Origin: Naganishia liquefaciens
Taxonomy: Eukaryota > Basidiomycota > Tremellomycetes > Filobasidiales > Filobasidiaceae
NCBI GenBank assembly: GCA_013423385.1
Contig: BLZA01000049.1
Span: 434,001 to 498,000, forward strand
Direction: 5' to 3'
DNA length: 64,000 nt
Shown: positions 13,701-25,934 of the stretch, one piece after another
Position numbering within the stretch: the first letter of the stretch is position 1
Layout of the letters: the number at the start of each line of letters is the position of its first letter
Position numbers and translations under genes: made by a program
The notes under the pieces: generated by a model
Seen by the model: only the letters and a program-made list of their open reading frames with translations
What the model was told of the DNA's origin: nothing
Databases searched by the model: none

Positions 13701-14774
13701 AGGCTAAATAGGGGATTGTCGATGCGATGGCAGTTCAAATAGGCCAATCCATCATACGCGCTGATGTTTTCGCTACCGATCCAGAAAATGCCTGTCTTCA
13801 ATCAACGGAGAGCAGTCAGCGGGATCCTTGGCAATGTTCGAATTGGCACTGACTTGTCAACGACTTCCGAACAACGCACATCACTCCATCGCTCGCGATG
13901 AGCTTCCCGGCCGATGGTCCGCATACCTCTCCTCTTCGGACTACGCACACTGTCTCGCCAACGGGACTGATGACCTTCTGCCTTCGACAACGTCGACCTT
14001 GGACGAGGGAAACGCTCGATGCCATCTTCTGGTCGATGGTTGCCTTTCCATCAAGGAAATCAGCTCAATGCCCGCAGTCCTGCCATGCACTGCGCCGGAA
14101 GGATGTTAAACCTTTGTTCCAGCCACGAGTCGCGAAATCGAATCAGACGGAGGTACAATTCCCGTACGCAAGTGTCGACATCGTAACGATCAACCGACAT
14201 GCGCGATGCTGTTTGATTCGCCAAGCGCTGGCGATCAAGTCGCGGTACCGGGTAGTAGGTGCTCTGCGTCTGCCTTTGTAGCTCATCCTATATTGCCCCT
14301 GGATTCCCCTCACTATTCGCGAGTCCCATTGCGACAAGGAATGCTGGAAGCGATTTGGCACAGGAGGATTGCAGCATCGAATTGCGATTCCGGAAGATGG
14401 GATATCTAGGCTTTGCTTGGAAGCGCGTGCATGTTCCTGTACAGCCGCGGCGGCGGAATGACAATCAATAATAATGTGGGAGATGCACGATCTAGAAACA
14501 GCAGGATTGATGGGTCTATTGTCTTCTGATGGCATCACCATAGATGTGAAACACGACTCTTATCCATCTCACCCTCTCACGTGACCTGCTCGCCCGCGTG
14601 GCCCCGGAGGCCAGACTAGACTATTCACCATGCGCTGACGTAACGCTCGATCGGCGATCTAGGCCGCTGCCCGTCATAGCGAACGGCACGGCACTCGCGG
14701 CAAGAGCATAAGGCAAGGGAATGGAAGCTCGCTCAACATTGCATTCCCCTCGACACAACTCGACACACTCCATC
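10790..14774. other. 4-kb region largely without recognised genes
   Basis: The first part is the promoter side of the FucP-like transporter. Between 11.0 and 13.4 kb I see only short frames and many AGCT-containing words. Between 13.4 and 14.5 kb the minus strand shows protein-like stretches, listed separately. The last 200 bases precede the methyltransferase gene. No transposon ends, long terminal repeats or tRNA genes were seen. Confidence 0.45.
13419..14541 (-). other. Possible unrecognised spliced gene
   Basis: This is not a firm gene call. On the minus strand several stretches read like protein. From about 14070 to 13850 the frame runs ADFLDGKATIDQKMASSV to VMCVVRKSLTS. A GTCAGT donor and a GACAG acceptor 63 nt apart then lead in frame to IFWIGSENISAYDGLAYLNC and NPLFSLLYGDIS. 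A further open stretch near 13560-13430 reads GTLSVKWGSGGVQWDDV. I could not find a clear start, the full exon chain or a family. It may be a fast-evolving gene, a decayed one, or chance. The arginine codons show no strong bias either way. Confidence 0.25.
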
Positions 14775-16238
14775 ATGGACACCATCATGCAGTACGGATA
14801 CTCGGCTCTCGACCGTGGTCTCATCCCGGACAGCGTGCTTCGGCCCGTCATCCGACAGCTATGCCGTCAGCGTCTCCGCGAGATCAACAAAGGTGCGATT
14901 GCTCTGCTCTGCCTTTCCCTCGTCGCCTTCCGCCATCTAACCCTTGTCTGCAGGCTCCCTTCCTGCCAACCATGCCGCCAAGATGGAATTCATTCAGCGT
15001 CTTGGTTCTCCACAACAGGCGCTGGCGACGCATCAAGAAGAAGCCAACGCGCAGCACTACGAAGTCCCAACCTCTTTCCTTCAGCTCTGCCTCGGCCCGC
15101 GCATGAAGTATTCGTCATGCTTCTACCCCTCGCTAGCGAACCCCGACAGCACATCAAAGTCCATTTCCGCGGCCAAGGAGTCATTGGGAGAGGCGGAGGA
15201 GGCAATGCTCAAGATGTATACCGTCAAGGCTGGCCTGGGACCGATCAAGGGTGAGGAGGGCAGCACGGGCGGTGAGGGGTTGAAGCTTCTCGATTTGGGA
15301 TGCGGATGGGGAAGTCTGGGATTGTACCTTGCCGAGGTGAGTACGAAGAAACCATTGCCCTGGACAACGCACTCACATGCCGTTCCAGATGTACCCCAAA
15401 GCATCCATCAAGATGCTCTCCAACTCGCGCACCCAAAAGATCCATATCGACGGTGTTTGCAAGGAAAAGGGTTTCAACAACGTCCAAGTCATCACCGGCG
15501 ACTTTACCAAATTCGACTTTGAGGAGAAAGAACAGTACGTCCGACTCATGTCTTCAACTCGCCATCTGACACGCCTCACAGGTTTACCCACATCCTTTCC
15601 ATCGAAATGTTCGAACACATGAAGGGATACCCGGCCCTCTTCGCCAAGCTTTCCACCTGGCTCCAGCCCGGCGGTAAGGTATTCATCCACGTCTTCGTCC
15701 ACCGAGACACGCCGTACGAATTCGAAGACGACGATGGATGGATGTCCAAGACATTCTTCAGCGGCGGAACGATGCCCTCTGTACGTTGAATCCTAGCCCT
15801 TTGCCAAGCCCTCTGCTAAACATCTGCAAGCACAGCTCGACCTATTCACCTACTTCCAAAAACACCTCACCCTTCTTCACTCGGACTTCATCCCTGGCAC
15901 GCACTACGCACAGACCCTGGAATCGTGGCTCAAGCTGCAGGACAAGCACACCAAGGAGGGCCTCAGGATATTGGAGGAGGATGCCGAGGCCAAGGGTTTC
16001 GGCAGGGAAGAGGGCAGGAAGAGCTTCTATCGGTATGTCGACGCGGTGTGCTTGCCGAGTTGTCGGGTCCTGACTGCCTTCGATAGGTTCCGGGTCTTCT
16101 TCATGAGCTGTGGCGAGTTCTTCGCGCTGGACAAGGGAGAAACATGGGGTCTCGGACACTACCTGTGGGTTATATCATCATTGCACACGAAAAGTACGCT
16201 TACGCAATGCCTGCAGTTTCGAAAAGCGAAGCGTGTAG
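14775..16238 (+). CDS. Cyclopropane-fatty-acid-synthase-type methyltransferase
   Basis: Seven exons (14775-14892, 14954-15336, 15389-15534, 15582-15780, 15836-16032, 16087-16164, 16217-16238) give 380 residues. It is an S-adenosylmethionine-dependent methyltransferase of the cyclopropane synthase/coclaurine N-methyltransferase fold. Motif I is LLDLGCGWGSLGLYLAE, split from the next strand by an intron. IEMFEHMKGYPALF and WLQPGGKVFIHVF are the later core motifs. Upstream, AQHYEVPTSFLQLCLGP and MKYSSCFYP match the family's N-terminal part. The last exon adds only a few residues (FEKRSV). The substrate is unknown; fungal relatives may act on lipids or small amines. An in-frame ATG at 14721 could give 18 more residues. 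Confidence 0.88.
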
Positions 16239-16391
16239 AGACAGGGATTCAGAAAGTCATAGATGAACAGGGACACCGCGTCAAACAATGTACGGGATAT
16301 AGATGGGTGTAGTTGATCCAAAGCAATCCGAAGCAATATGAAAGCAAAGCGCCAAGTAACGTGGATAGTACTCATAACGAAGCAAAAAAGT

Positions 16392-19006
16392 CTATTCCTC
16401 CATATCCTCGTCGCTATCTTCGCTAGCCTCCTCTGCTTCATCATCGATGAATCCGGCACCAGCACCTCCAGCGCCTGATTCGTCTGAGGCATAGTCCTGA
16501 TCAAAGTCCACCTCGTCATCTTCGTCAGTCTCATCATCGTCGGTCCTGAGGTGACTATCAGCTTGATACGCCGCTCGACAACCTGTCGACTTACTCCTCG
16601 TCCTCTTCAACGTCGAGTCGCACCGACTTGCCCTTTTTCGTGCCATTGACAGCCTTCTTGCGTCTCGGCGCAGCCTCTTCGTCGGATTCATCGGTATCGC
16701 GCCGGCTCTCGATTCGAATGTCCTCGATCTCGCCTTCGTCGCCGCCGTGCTCAATCTCTACGTCCGAATCCTCATCATCTTCGTCGTCGCTCTCGCCCTC
16801 GATGTACACGTTGCCCTGTCGCTGCGGCTCAGCCGCCAGGAGAGACTTGCGAGCCTCGATTTGCGCGAGTGCGAGGTCTAGACGCCCAGAAAGCGCGATG
16901 AGTGGCGTATACAGTTGGAGCCGATCGCCGAGCAAAGAGGACAGGGAAGCCAAATGCGCCGGCAGGGATGGAATCTGCGTTGCGGTCAGCCTTCAACCTG
17001 ATAGAGCCATTGCCGGCGACTCACGGTCATGAGGACATTTCCCCGCTCCACCAAGACCCCACGGATCCAAGCCACAACGACGAGACCTTGCTTCTCATTC
17101 AAGCCACCGCCACGTCCACCACCCCGCTTGTTGAACGCCTTGCCCTTTCCTAATCTGTCGACACATGCCTTAAGCAGAGGTAGAGCCATCGATGTTGGCA
17201 GCTTTCGGATGGTGTTCCGGATCAATGTCGGCGAAGCGTTTGACGGCGACGTCAAGATCATTGAGAGCAATTGCGGATCCGAGGTGTGAAGGGCCTGAAG
17301 CAAGAGTCGAGTCAAGGACTGAGCGTTTTGAGGCCCAAGCGAACTGCCGGTCTTGCCATCCGCAGTAGTTGCAGCGTGACCCTTGGCGGGAGTCGTGGGG
17401 TGTGCACCAGGGTCCTGGAGTGCCAGTCGTTCTCCAAGAGTCAGATCGGCCAGGTCGCCCTCGACAGGCAGATCCAAATCCTGCCGAGTCAAAGCTTGCT
17501 CCTCCTCGGCCGCGATCGCATTCACAGAAGTCTGTGGGCGAGTGACGTCTTTGAATCGTTGAAGAGGTACGTTCTGCAGGATACGTCAGACCACGATTAT
17601 GATTGCCCGTCGCTCAACTCACTCCATCGACATCGGCCCCGGCAAGATCCTGCAAACTGCGCTTCACCGAGATCTCCGGAAGGATTGCTCCAGCAGCATC
17701 ACGGAAGCTCTACAGCGAGGTCAGCTAGTGACAAGGAAGGTCTCTTTGCACATACGATCTTCTCCCACTTGACTCTACTGGCTCCTCCCATACGTCCGAT
17801 CAGAACCTCGCTCGACTTTTCCTCTCCATCGTCCTCCGATGCTGGCTCGCCCAACACAGCCAAAGAGACAAGACCCGCCTGCCGGGCTTCCTTTCCTTCC
17901 AAGACAGTAATTTTAGAAACGGGTTGGAGTGATGGGATAGCCCCGGTTTTACGCTTGCGGCTCGCAGCCTTCTTGCCTGCTGATGGTTCTGCTGATGACT
18001 GATTGGCCAAGGCGGTCTTAGAGACCGAGTAGACGCTAATTTCTCCAGTCTCGGCCAGGATGAAGAGCTCGCTGTTTTCCGGCGAGAGCGCCAAAGTGTG
18101 CACGTTCGATAGCGTCGGAATCGGTACTGACGCAACCATTTCAAACGAACTAGCCGTATTATCCATTGTACGCCATATTGAGGCTACACGAGCCTGCTCT
18201 TCACCGATGATGAATTGATGGGCGTCCAGAGTGAGGAGTTTGCGCACGGGCTCTACGCCTACTTGCTGTGTCGGGCCAAAAGTGGCCGTAGAAGCTTCTG
18301 ATATCGGGGTTGCGATGTCCAGCTTGGTAATGGCGTTTGAGGCAAGAATGATGGATATTGTTGAGGAAGAAGACGGCATGACGGAGATGCCGGACAACGG
18401 TGTGGATGTCATGCTTGACGGAAGCTTGGTGGTAAAGACGATGTTGGCCGAAGCATCGAGAGCAACGACCTCATCAGCGGTCGCTGCTACCAAAAGACCA
18501 TCCTCTTGCGAAGTCCATGCCATGGCAGTGACGGGCGACGACATGGAAACCTTTTTGGCGACAGCATTCGAGTTTGGTGTGTAGAGCAGTAGGAGATTGC
18601 CTCGTGCCAAAATGACGGCATCTACGCGCGGCGCAGCTGAAGAGCCCTCGCTCCTTCTCTTCCTCCTCTTCTTCCTATTCTCTCCATCAGCTGCGGAAGC
18701 GTGCAGGTCCTCCGCATAAAACGATCCCCATGCCAGATACTTGACTTTCTGGCTTGCTTTTCCGGCTTCCGAAACGATGTCCCATTCCCCAAGGACAGCT
18801 GAGTTGTCGACATCCCATATTCTTAGCTTTTCGCTTCCACTCAATCCTGTATTGACAGCGCTGAATCGTGTGTTCGATGCATTGTAGCCTTGAAGAGACG
18901 GATGAACAGGAGGCGTAAGATTCGTTGCGGCGGCCGACTGGTTGAGCTGAGACGTGGACTTTGCGCGTGATCCCGCTGTTCCGGTATTCTTGGTAGGAGC
19001 CGGCAT
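16392..19006 (-). CDS. UTP5: Utp5/WDR43, U3 small-subunit processome protein
   Basis: Five exons (19006-17756, 17709-17623, 17573-17025, 16974-16595, 16545-16392) give 806 residues. Utp5 is part of the t-UTP complex in the nucleolus, which links RNA polymerase I transcription to early processing of pre-18S rRNA. The N-terminal 400 residues form WD-repeat blades (for example KLRIWDVDNSAVLGEWD). After a basic stretch comes the Utp12-type helical domain: LLLQALHTSDPQLLSMIL, LPTSMALPLLKACVDRL, VVVAWIRGVLVERGNVLM and LIALSGRLDLALAQIEARK. The tail is highly acidic (DDEDDEDSDVE and more). Domain order and length fit WDR43. RPA190, the polymerase it works with, lies 16 kb away in this window. Confidence 0.9.
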
Positions 19007-19327
19007 GACTGTTGGGTTCAGACGTCGTCAGAATCTAGGGAACACTGCAGTCTGCGCGAAGGCTGCTACACTGTGAATATCAGAAAAAGTCGGAGACCGG
19101 TGCACCGATTGCATCCCGCCCAAAATATGAGGGTCACGTGACTGACGCTCTGGCCTAACTCTCCCTCATATATTCTCCAGGCAAGTTAAACGTAGATGAA
19201 GACATCAGCTCATACTCTCGGTTTTGAAGCGACAACAGTGCGTTTTGGACGATGGTGAGAGCCAAAGACCAGGATTCATCCAGCTATTCGGTGATTTTCG
19301 TTACAACATTCCCTAGCGAATGATCAA
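19007..19327. other. Intergenic spacer upstream of UTP5
   Basis: Both neighbours are on the minus strand, so this holds the UTP5 promoter and the 3' end of the PalI/Rim9-like gene. No further element is recognised. Confidence 0.4.
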
Positions 19328-21302
19328 TTACGTCTTAGAGTCAGTCGCTTCAGCACACTCTTCCGCTTTGAATCGGCTTTTTACTGTAGGGCTGATCGCG
19401 GAGGCTCTTGAATGTGTGGAGATGAAAGAGAAGCTTTCTGATTTGCCGTCTTCGAGTACTAGCTGATCGACGTCCACAGGACCAAAGAGTTCCGTCGCTC
19501 GCTTGCCAACCATGAGAGTCAGCCTGTTGACCACGCTGCGATCTGACAAGATGGCCTGTTCTTCGTGTCCCTGCTGATTACTGTGTAACGAGCAAGTCTT
19601 GCTACCCTCTTGCTTTGGTTCGTTGTATCGTTTCTCCTTCGCCTGCATGTTATGCTCATGATACATCCACTGCAACTGAGCTCTTGCCACAAAAGGCGGG
19701 ATTACAGAGGCTGCCAAGGCGATTGAGAGGAGAATTATGGAAATCATAACGAGCGTGGGGACGGTACTATGTATGCTTTGAGTGTCTGCAGTGAAAGACA
19801 CAAATGCAGACTCACCCATTCTTGATGACGAAATCTTCCACCACTCCTTGACCGAGCTGGATTGCGAAAACCTTCAAGACAACGGACTGCAAGGCATAGT
19901 GAGAGGTGGATCTTCCGTCGCCCCGCTTGAGTCATTTCTCTTACAAAGGCTATGGTCGATAGAAGAGCCGAAAGAATCACCAGATGTTGCCATTTGCCGG
20001 CTTCGCGCTAACGCAGGAAACGGCCGGAGTCAGCAGGTTGTCTGGCAGGTGGAAAGCGCCACCCACCCGGCAATCATTTTGGAGGCATCGGCGGTACACG
20101 TGCAATAAGACGAAGAAGACGGCGGCACAAGTTAATAACGCGCCTACCGATGATGATCAGAAGGGTCGGATAGTCCTTATTGCTCTCTATACCCTTACTT
20201 GGGATGAGAGAAACAAAGGCTTTCATTGTCGACGTCACGAATGCAGAGGGCGGAGGTCCATTTTCGCTATCTAACTGGTCAGCGTCATGATGGCCGCCAA
20301 AATGTTGCTCTTACCCATAACCTTCCAGGGCAAAGAAGTCGTGCATTGTATATGTGAATTTGGCGCGAGAGCACCTCCTGCGACACATTGCTATCATTAG
20401 CATTCAGTAAGTCGCGACCCGGAATTCGTCACTCACGTCCCTTCGGTCGCTTTCTGAATGCACCAGCCGAAAGCGCCAATCAAGATGGATGGCTGATCCT
20501 CACGAAAGTCTTGCTTGACGCTGAGGGTAATACTGACGATGCTGAGGCGTTCCCTCCACCAAGTAGTCGGAACGCAGCAACTCGCCAATAGGTACACAGC
20601 TGCTGTGACCGGAAGAAGGAGGAAAACGGTCTCGGCAACCCGTTGGAGGGGATTCAATCTGTATGACATTTGTTTAGCGGTGCCATTCTCTGCGTCTGGA
20701 TCGCTGTCCGGTGACGCGCCATCAGGCTTGAAGACTTTCTCGACCTGCAGAGGGTTCAGAAGATCATTCTTACGTGCTTTCAAGATGAGCGGGGTCGTCG
20801 GCTGCAAGACCATGATCGGTGTCAAGGCGTCAACGCCCTTCAGCTGTTCGCCGTTGGCTGTCGCAGATATCTTGGCCTCATGAGGTAATGTACTCCCAAT
20901 ACCAGATGTTGGATCGATAGATCCGTCCCCGACATGTTTCCGCGACGTTGGCGACGGCGGCTGGCCTGTAGAGCTCGTGGTGACTTGACTCTCGAATCCG
21001 TGTTCTCCTAGGCTCTCCGGCAAGAACCTTTGCTCTCGCTTGCCGTTTGAAATACTTCTAACACGCTCCCTTGAGCTCATTGCCTTGGGCTTAACCACCT
21101 GTTCTATATCGGATGGCGAATGTGCTGCTGACTGCTCTTCCTTCTGTATGTCAGACAACAGGCTGGCCTCATACCACCCTAGGCGACTCTCTGGACGTGA
21201 GTCCGGAATGTAGGGAGTCGGAGTCGTTGGGGAACTTTGGTTTAGGGAATCGTGTTGTTGGGACTTGGGGAAAGAGGAGGATTTGGAATCGATAGTAACC
21301 AT
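19328..21302 (-). CDS. PalI/Rim9/SUR7-family four-helix membrane protein
   Basis: Seven exons (21302-20437, 20377-20315, 20266-20199, 20143-20067, 20007-19945, 19886-19816, 19766-19328) give 548 residues. The first helix is VAETVFLLLPVTAAVYLLAS near residue 235. Next is an outside loop with the family signature GAFGWC and a second Cys (TRCSRAKF), then three helices: ALLTCAAVFFVLLHVY, HLVILSALLSTIAFSVVLKV and TLVMISIILLSIALAASVI. PalI/Rim9 proteins act in alkaline-pH sensing at the plasma membrane; SUR7 proteins sit in eisosomes. I cannot decide between the two. Unusual is the long Ser-rich N-terminal region of about 230 residues before helix 1. All seven exon joins keep frame, which supports the model. 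Confidence 0.75.
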
Positions 21303-21570
21303 GTTGGAAGGGGGAAGGGACTCGCCACGAACTCGCTTGTGATCGATAACATCGTGGCTTCGGGAAAAAGAGACTTATAAACCCTCATTCTAGATGAGTC
21401 GCCTTGTCGTCCTTTCAACTCCTCCGCTTCAATACAGGAAGAAAGGGGTCATTCAAGGAGGATCAACACGCCTCATACAGCCTTCGCGACAGCGAGAGTC
21501 CTGAAATGCTTGCTTTGCAATGGGTATAATTCGCATCTATGATCAATAACACTCGGGGACACTTCTGGCG

Positions 21571-24500
21571 TCACGTTCCCCAATCAATTTTGCTCGCATA
21601 CTGTGTTATATTTGAAATGATCTCGTTTGACATCTCCTCGCCTCTTCCCGCAGCTAATTGAAAGAAATGTCAGCGAATGTCTCATCACGTCAATTCTCAA
21701 ACGGGACAGCACACACCGACACGAAGGACCGCTTGGTTGAGAGCAGTCGATCCCAAAATATCGATGTGATCACCCCTGCCCGAAATACGAGTATCAGCTG
21801 AATGAAAGATAGAATTGATAGATCGACACTCACGTTCTCGCACCGCCTCTGAGATCAAGAGCTTCCGGCTCATGGTTGAATTCTAGAACCACGCTTTCAG
21901 CGATAGCTTTTCTACCAACTCGGCGTCGACAGACCTTTCGTGATCACCTTGATACCTGCTGGATTCCATCTTGGCTCGTTCCATCCTCTTACGCACATCG
22001 CTCCGAGGGAAAGCAGCGGGACAGTCCCATCCCCTTCACCAAATTTGACGCCTCGCTTGACCTGCAGAAGGTTCGAGTCAGCCCATCACACCAAATCGGG
22101 CTCTTGCCGACAGACTTCTGGTAGTGATCCTGAAAGCGAAATCTCCGTATCGATCCAGTGCTTTCGAGCAGAGGGCATATCTAATGGAGTCCGGCAGGTG
22201 ATGAGAGAACCATTGGCTCTCTCAATTAGTTCATCTGGTGTGCACTGATAAGCGTGCAGATGAGACGTTCAGTGGAGCGATTCAGACTGAACACTGTGAA
22301 AAATGCACACCTGCGCCCCTCCTCCCTCAGAGTGGACCTCATCGTGTTCGAATTCTCCTTGCATGTACCAGTAGCTCCGCTAATGATCGAGTCAACGCCA
22401 TTCTCTGACTTCCGCCTTCTTTTACTTACCTCTGTCGGCTTTCCGTGTCCATAGAGACAGTGTATCCGCATGGACGGGGCATTCGGAAGCCTGCCGCGGA
22501 TCTGTCAGAGCCCGTCAATGATACTTCCGAGCGTCTACCTACTGTACTTCAAGTGGATTGGTCCACTGTTCGGGGTATGAGTTGAAATGAATGTGAGGTG
22601 GCTCATAACTACTCACCTTTCTGTGATTCCGACCATTCTCCTTCAACGTCTTGATGTCCGTTTCGAAGCCATTAGAATAGTTGCCCTGATACATCTTCTG
22701 GAACCAGTTTGGTGTATGAGACAGAATATACGCTCCCGCTTCATTCATGGTCAAGTTAGCTCTGGGTGTATCTGGAGTGATCTCCCCTTCCTTAGGGGCC
22801 TGACTGGCAGCGGGTTCCCCATCGCTGGTCTCGCGGAAAGAGAAAAATCGGCCATGGGTGTCGGTCGCATTTTCGGGATCATCGGGTGCAGAATCATGAT
22901 TACCCCAGATTCTGTCTGTGCCCTGTGCAGAAGGTCAGCGGCAGCGGAGACAAGAGCAAGTTGAAGTACCTTCATCCACATCGAGGTGCTTCCTGGCCAT
23001 TTTCTGAAAAGTCCTGCCCGTTCCTTTCTCGAGAAGAATCTTTCGAGAACCCAGGACCCGGCGGGATGCTTAAAGACGATTTTAGCAGTAGCCAGCGATG
23101 GATTGAGCAGACTTACAATTTCGACAGTGTCCTTCATTTCCCCTGACAAGAAAGCCGTCATACTCTTGCTCACTCCGAGCAATGTCCCAGCGATGTTGAC
23201 CCAGTCCGAGACGTGTTCCTCCACCCACTGCGGCCCACCGCCACCTCCGAAACCCTTTCCGTCGATATCGTGCTCTGGCATCGCCTCGACCCACTTCAAG
23301 AAGTACATCACGATAGTCGCACCCATCGAATGACTCGTCAAGACCGCTTTCTGGCCTGTCGTTCTCTTGAACGTCTCTATAGTCCGCTTGAGCCGGGTAA
23401 AGTAGGCATCTCGGATTTCGAGGTTCATGTATGATAGTCGCCAGTCGTAAGATGCCATTTCCATCGCGTTTGTATCGTAGCCGATAGCCGCGAGATTCTG
23501 CACAATTGGCTGCCAAACCTGGAGGATACGACGCATCAGACACGACAACCGGAACATCTCCGGACTTACCCAGTAGCCCTGGATGAATTCGCTTGCAGCA
23601 TCGAGTCCTTGGGCCGCGCGAACCCTGAACCCCACGGGATCCAGTCCCGTCTCCGGATCCAGCGACAAGGCCTCGATCCATTTCTTCTTGTCGGACAACA
23701 CTGCTTGAATCATTGTTGAAGTGCCCCACAGCCGTTTTCGGAACCAACTCTTGTGCTCCTCGCTCGTCGACCAGGACTCAAGACCCGTGGAAACGATTCC
23801 TGGAACGAGTATGACCGGATGATGTGCCGAGATACCTTCTGATCGTCCCAACTCGAGTCCGGCCTCAAAGTTCCGGTTGGTGAAGACTTTCCGAGTCTGC
23901 TGAACTACGGTGAGGTTGTTGGCAAGATCGCGCAGGTCAAAGTCAAAGCTGGGAAACTTCATGCCTGACACCATATTCTTTACATCGGTCATCCGCGTGT
24001 CAAGATTACCAGCATCCGTATACAGCGACTCGAGAATTTCGGGGGGAATGTTTGAGAGAGGAGTGAAGACGACTGCAGAGACAGCGAGACCGAGGACGAT
24101 TCCGGCAGGGAAAAAGAACTTGCGGCCAAACGCCCAGGATTTCCATGACCTCGAGGCTTTGGACGACTTGCGGGCGGCGCGTTTGTGATGCTTGGAGAAG
24201 CTACCTTCTGAATGCGAAATACCATCCTCTGTAAGGGCTATTTCATGCAATGGCGTACCCGGAGCTTCATTCAAGCGATGTCAAACTGTGTAACATATCG
24301 CCGCAAAAAGAACGCACCCAATAACTTGTAATGTCCATTTCCCTGTGAATGACATCAGCTTTGATTACAGAAAATCAAATATGGATGAATACCGTGGGAT
24401 GAAGCTTCACCGTGAAATCTTCCGTCTCCTCTCCAAGTTTCTCCCTCAAGCCATCCAAGTTCATCCTTGATACTGGCTCCGCTTTGTCCGCAGACTTCAT

Positions 24501-24689
24501 TTTGTCCTTGCCTTTCATTTCCTCCAGATCACCATGGCCATCCGCTTCATTCTCTGTCGTCGCTGGAGCGGATTTTCGACGGCGTATATGCAGACTTTTG
24601 GGTGTTGGCGACGCAGCTTCAGCCTCATGAACGGCTGTGGCTGTTTTCGCTTTCTCCTTGGAAGCTGAGCGAGTCACGGGCTTCGACAT
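21571..24689 (-). CDS. LRO1: Phospholipid:diacylglycerol acyltransferase Lro1
   Basis: Fourteen exons give 817 residues: 24689-24393, 24342-24318, 24264-23570, 23518-23117, 23068-22970, 22922-22617, 22565-22548, 22501-22430, 22379-22311, 22244-22092, 22061-21935, 21882-21834, 21775-21717, 21653-21571. The enzyme moves an acyl group from a phospholipid to diacylglycerol, making storage triacylglycerol in the endoplasmic reticulum. A basic cytosolic N-terminus precedes one membrane helix (FFFPAGIVLGLAVSAVVF). The lid/oxyanion region (HPVILVPGIVSTGLESW) follows. The catalytic triad is visible: Ser in TSHSMGATIV, Asp in FGEGDGTVPLL, and His in RTGDHIDILGS. Exon 7 has just 18 nt (WTNPLE), and two acceptors are AAG. 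The 3' end ITQYASKIDWGT matches the family's short tail. Confidence 0.93.
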
Positions 24690-25062
24690 TGTGTGCGCTG
24701 ACTCGGTATGTTCTGGCTGCGCCGCTTGAGAATGCTCGAGATCTTAACCTAAGTCGCGATCCCAGTCCTCAGACTATCGGAGAACGGTTGACCAAGGTAC
24801 TACGAGGAGCGCTGAAAGGAGGAACCATACCATATCAGAATGACGTGGGCCGGGTAGAATTGAGTGAACACGCACGACCTTCGATTATTGCCCGATCGTT
24901 TGCATCCATGATTGCTCATCGGCGGCCGGAGCCATTTCTCTCGCTCGCAAATTAAAAATGGCAGCTCATCAAACGTTATGCAGGCTGATTTCTTAATAGC
25001 TGGTCGCCAGAAGGCATCAAAAAGACTTTCCCATCAGCTCGCAACCGTCTTCTCAGTCGGCC
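24690..25062. other. Divergent promoter region
   Basis: This 373-base stretch separates the starts of LRO1 and the small acidic protein, so it should hold both promoters. No known motif could be assigned. Confidence 0.4.
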
Positions 25063-25602
25063 TTGGCACCTCGCAGAAAAACCCCATCAGATCGAACCCC
25101 GAGAATGGATCGTCCACTAGCTCCTCCGATTCACCTCCGCTCGAACGGTCGTGCCAAGCCATTGACAATAGGACAGACATACCATCACCTCGTCTCTTTC
25201 CTCGAGACCCAATCGAGCAGACCGACACCGACGGTTCACCTCACTCAACTGGAGCGCCTCTCAGATGCCCTCGGCGTCTCCGCCGGTCTCCTTTCTGCCC
25301 AAGAAATGACCGCCCACGAACGTGAACGGACCCGCGAGGAACGCGAAGAGGCTCGTCGTATACGGAAGGCTCGCAGGGATATGAGGAGGCTCGAGAGAAT
25401 GGAAAGGGAAGAGAGGAAGCTGGACGAAGATGCCGCGCTTGCCAAGCAGGTCGAGGCGCTTAGCGGAAGCGACGAGGAGATTGGTGAGGACAAGGGGGAT
25501 GGAACCGAGGTGGAGAGCAGCAGTGCGGACGAGGGTGCGGGGCTGCCAGATACTGCCGAAGACAAGGAGGAAATCGATTCCGACGTCGATATGAAGGATT
25601 AG
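25063..25602 (+). CDS. Small charged coiled-coil protein, unknown
   Basis: A single open frame of 179 residues with no need for an intron. The first 75 residues include a short folded-looking part (TIGQTYHHLVSFLETQ and VHLTQLERLSDALGVSAGLL). Residues 85-130 form a highly charged helix rich in Glu and Arg, likely a coiled coil. The tail is acidic (Glu, Asp, Ser) and ends VDMKD. I do not recognise the family. The composition is like that of nuclear chromatin or RNA-binding factors, but this is no proof. It runs divergently from LRO1. Confidence 0.6.
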   Translation: MAPRRKTPSDRTPRMDRPLAPPIHLRSNGRAKPLTIGQTYHHLVSFLETQSSRPTPTVHLTQLERLSDALGVSAGLLSAQEMTAHERERTREEREEARRIRKARRDMRRLERMEREERKLDEDAALAKQVEALSGSDEEIGEDKGDGTEVESSSADEGAGLPDTAEDKEEIDSDVDMKD

Positions 25603-25934
25603 GTCGCTTCTCTCGTCGTCCGATATATGACACCGTCACGTCCCATGGACCATTCCAGCCAAATCATCATCACATCAACGGACCTTTTGAGCTCATTTGG
25701 CATGTACGCCATTTGACGCCCATCACGCCTCCGAGAATCGCCAGGCGTATCGGCTACCAACGACCGCTCTGTAGCGACCGGCAGCTCCTTCAGGGAGCAT
25801 TCCACTTCAACTCCGCCTCTGTCGTCCACCTCACTTGGATTCTTTGGAGATGGACCATATGGAGCTATGTAGCATTTCTGTACCATTGCTTTTCGACTGT
25901 AATACAATGCATTCCGACATTCCTCGGCCTATCC
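25603..25934. other. Convergent intergenic spacer
   Basis: The small acidic protein gene and the kinase gene end towards each other here. No further element is recognised. Confidence 0.4.
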
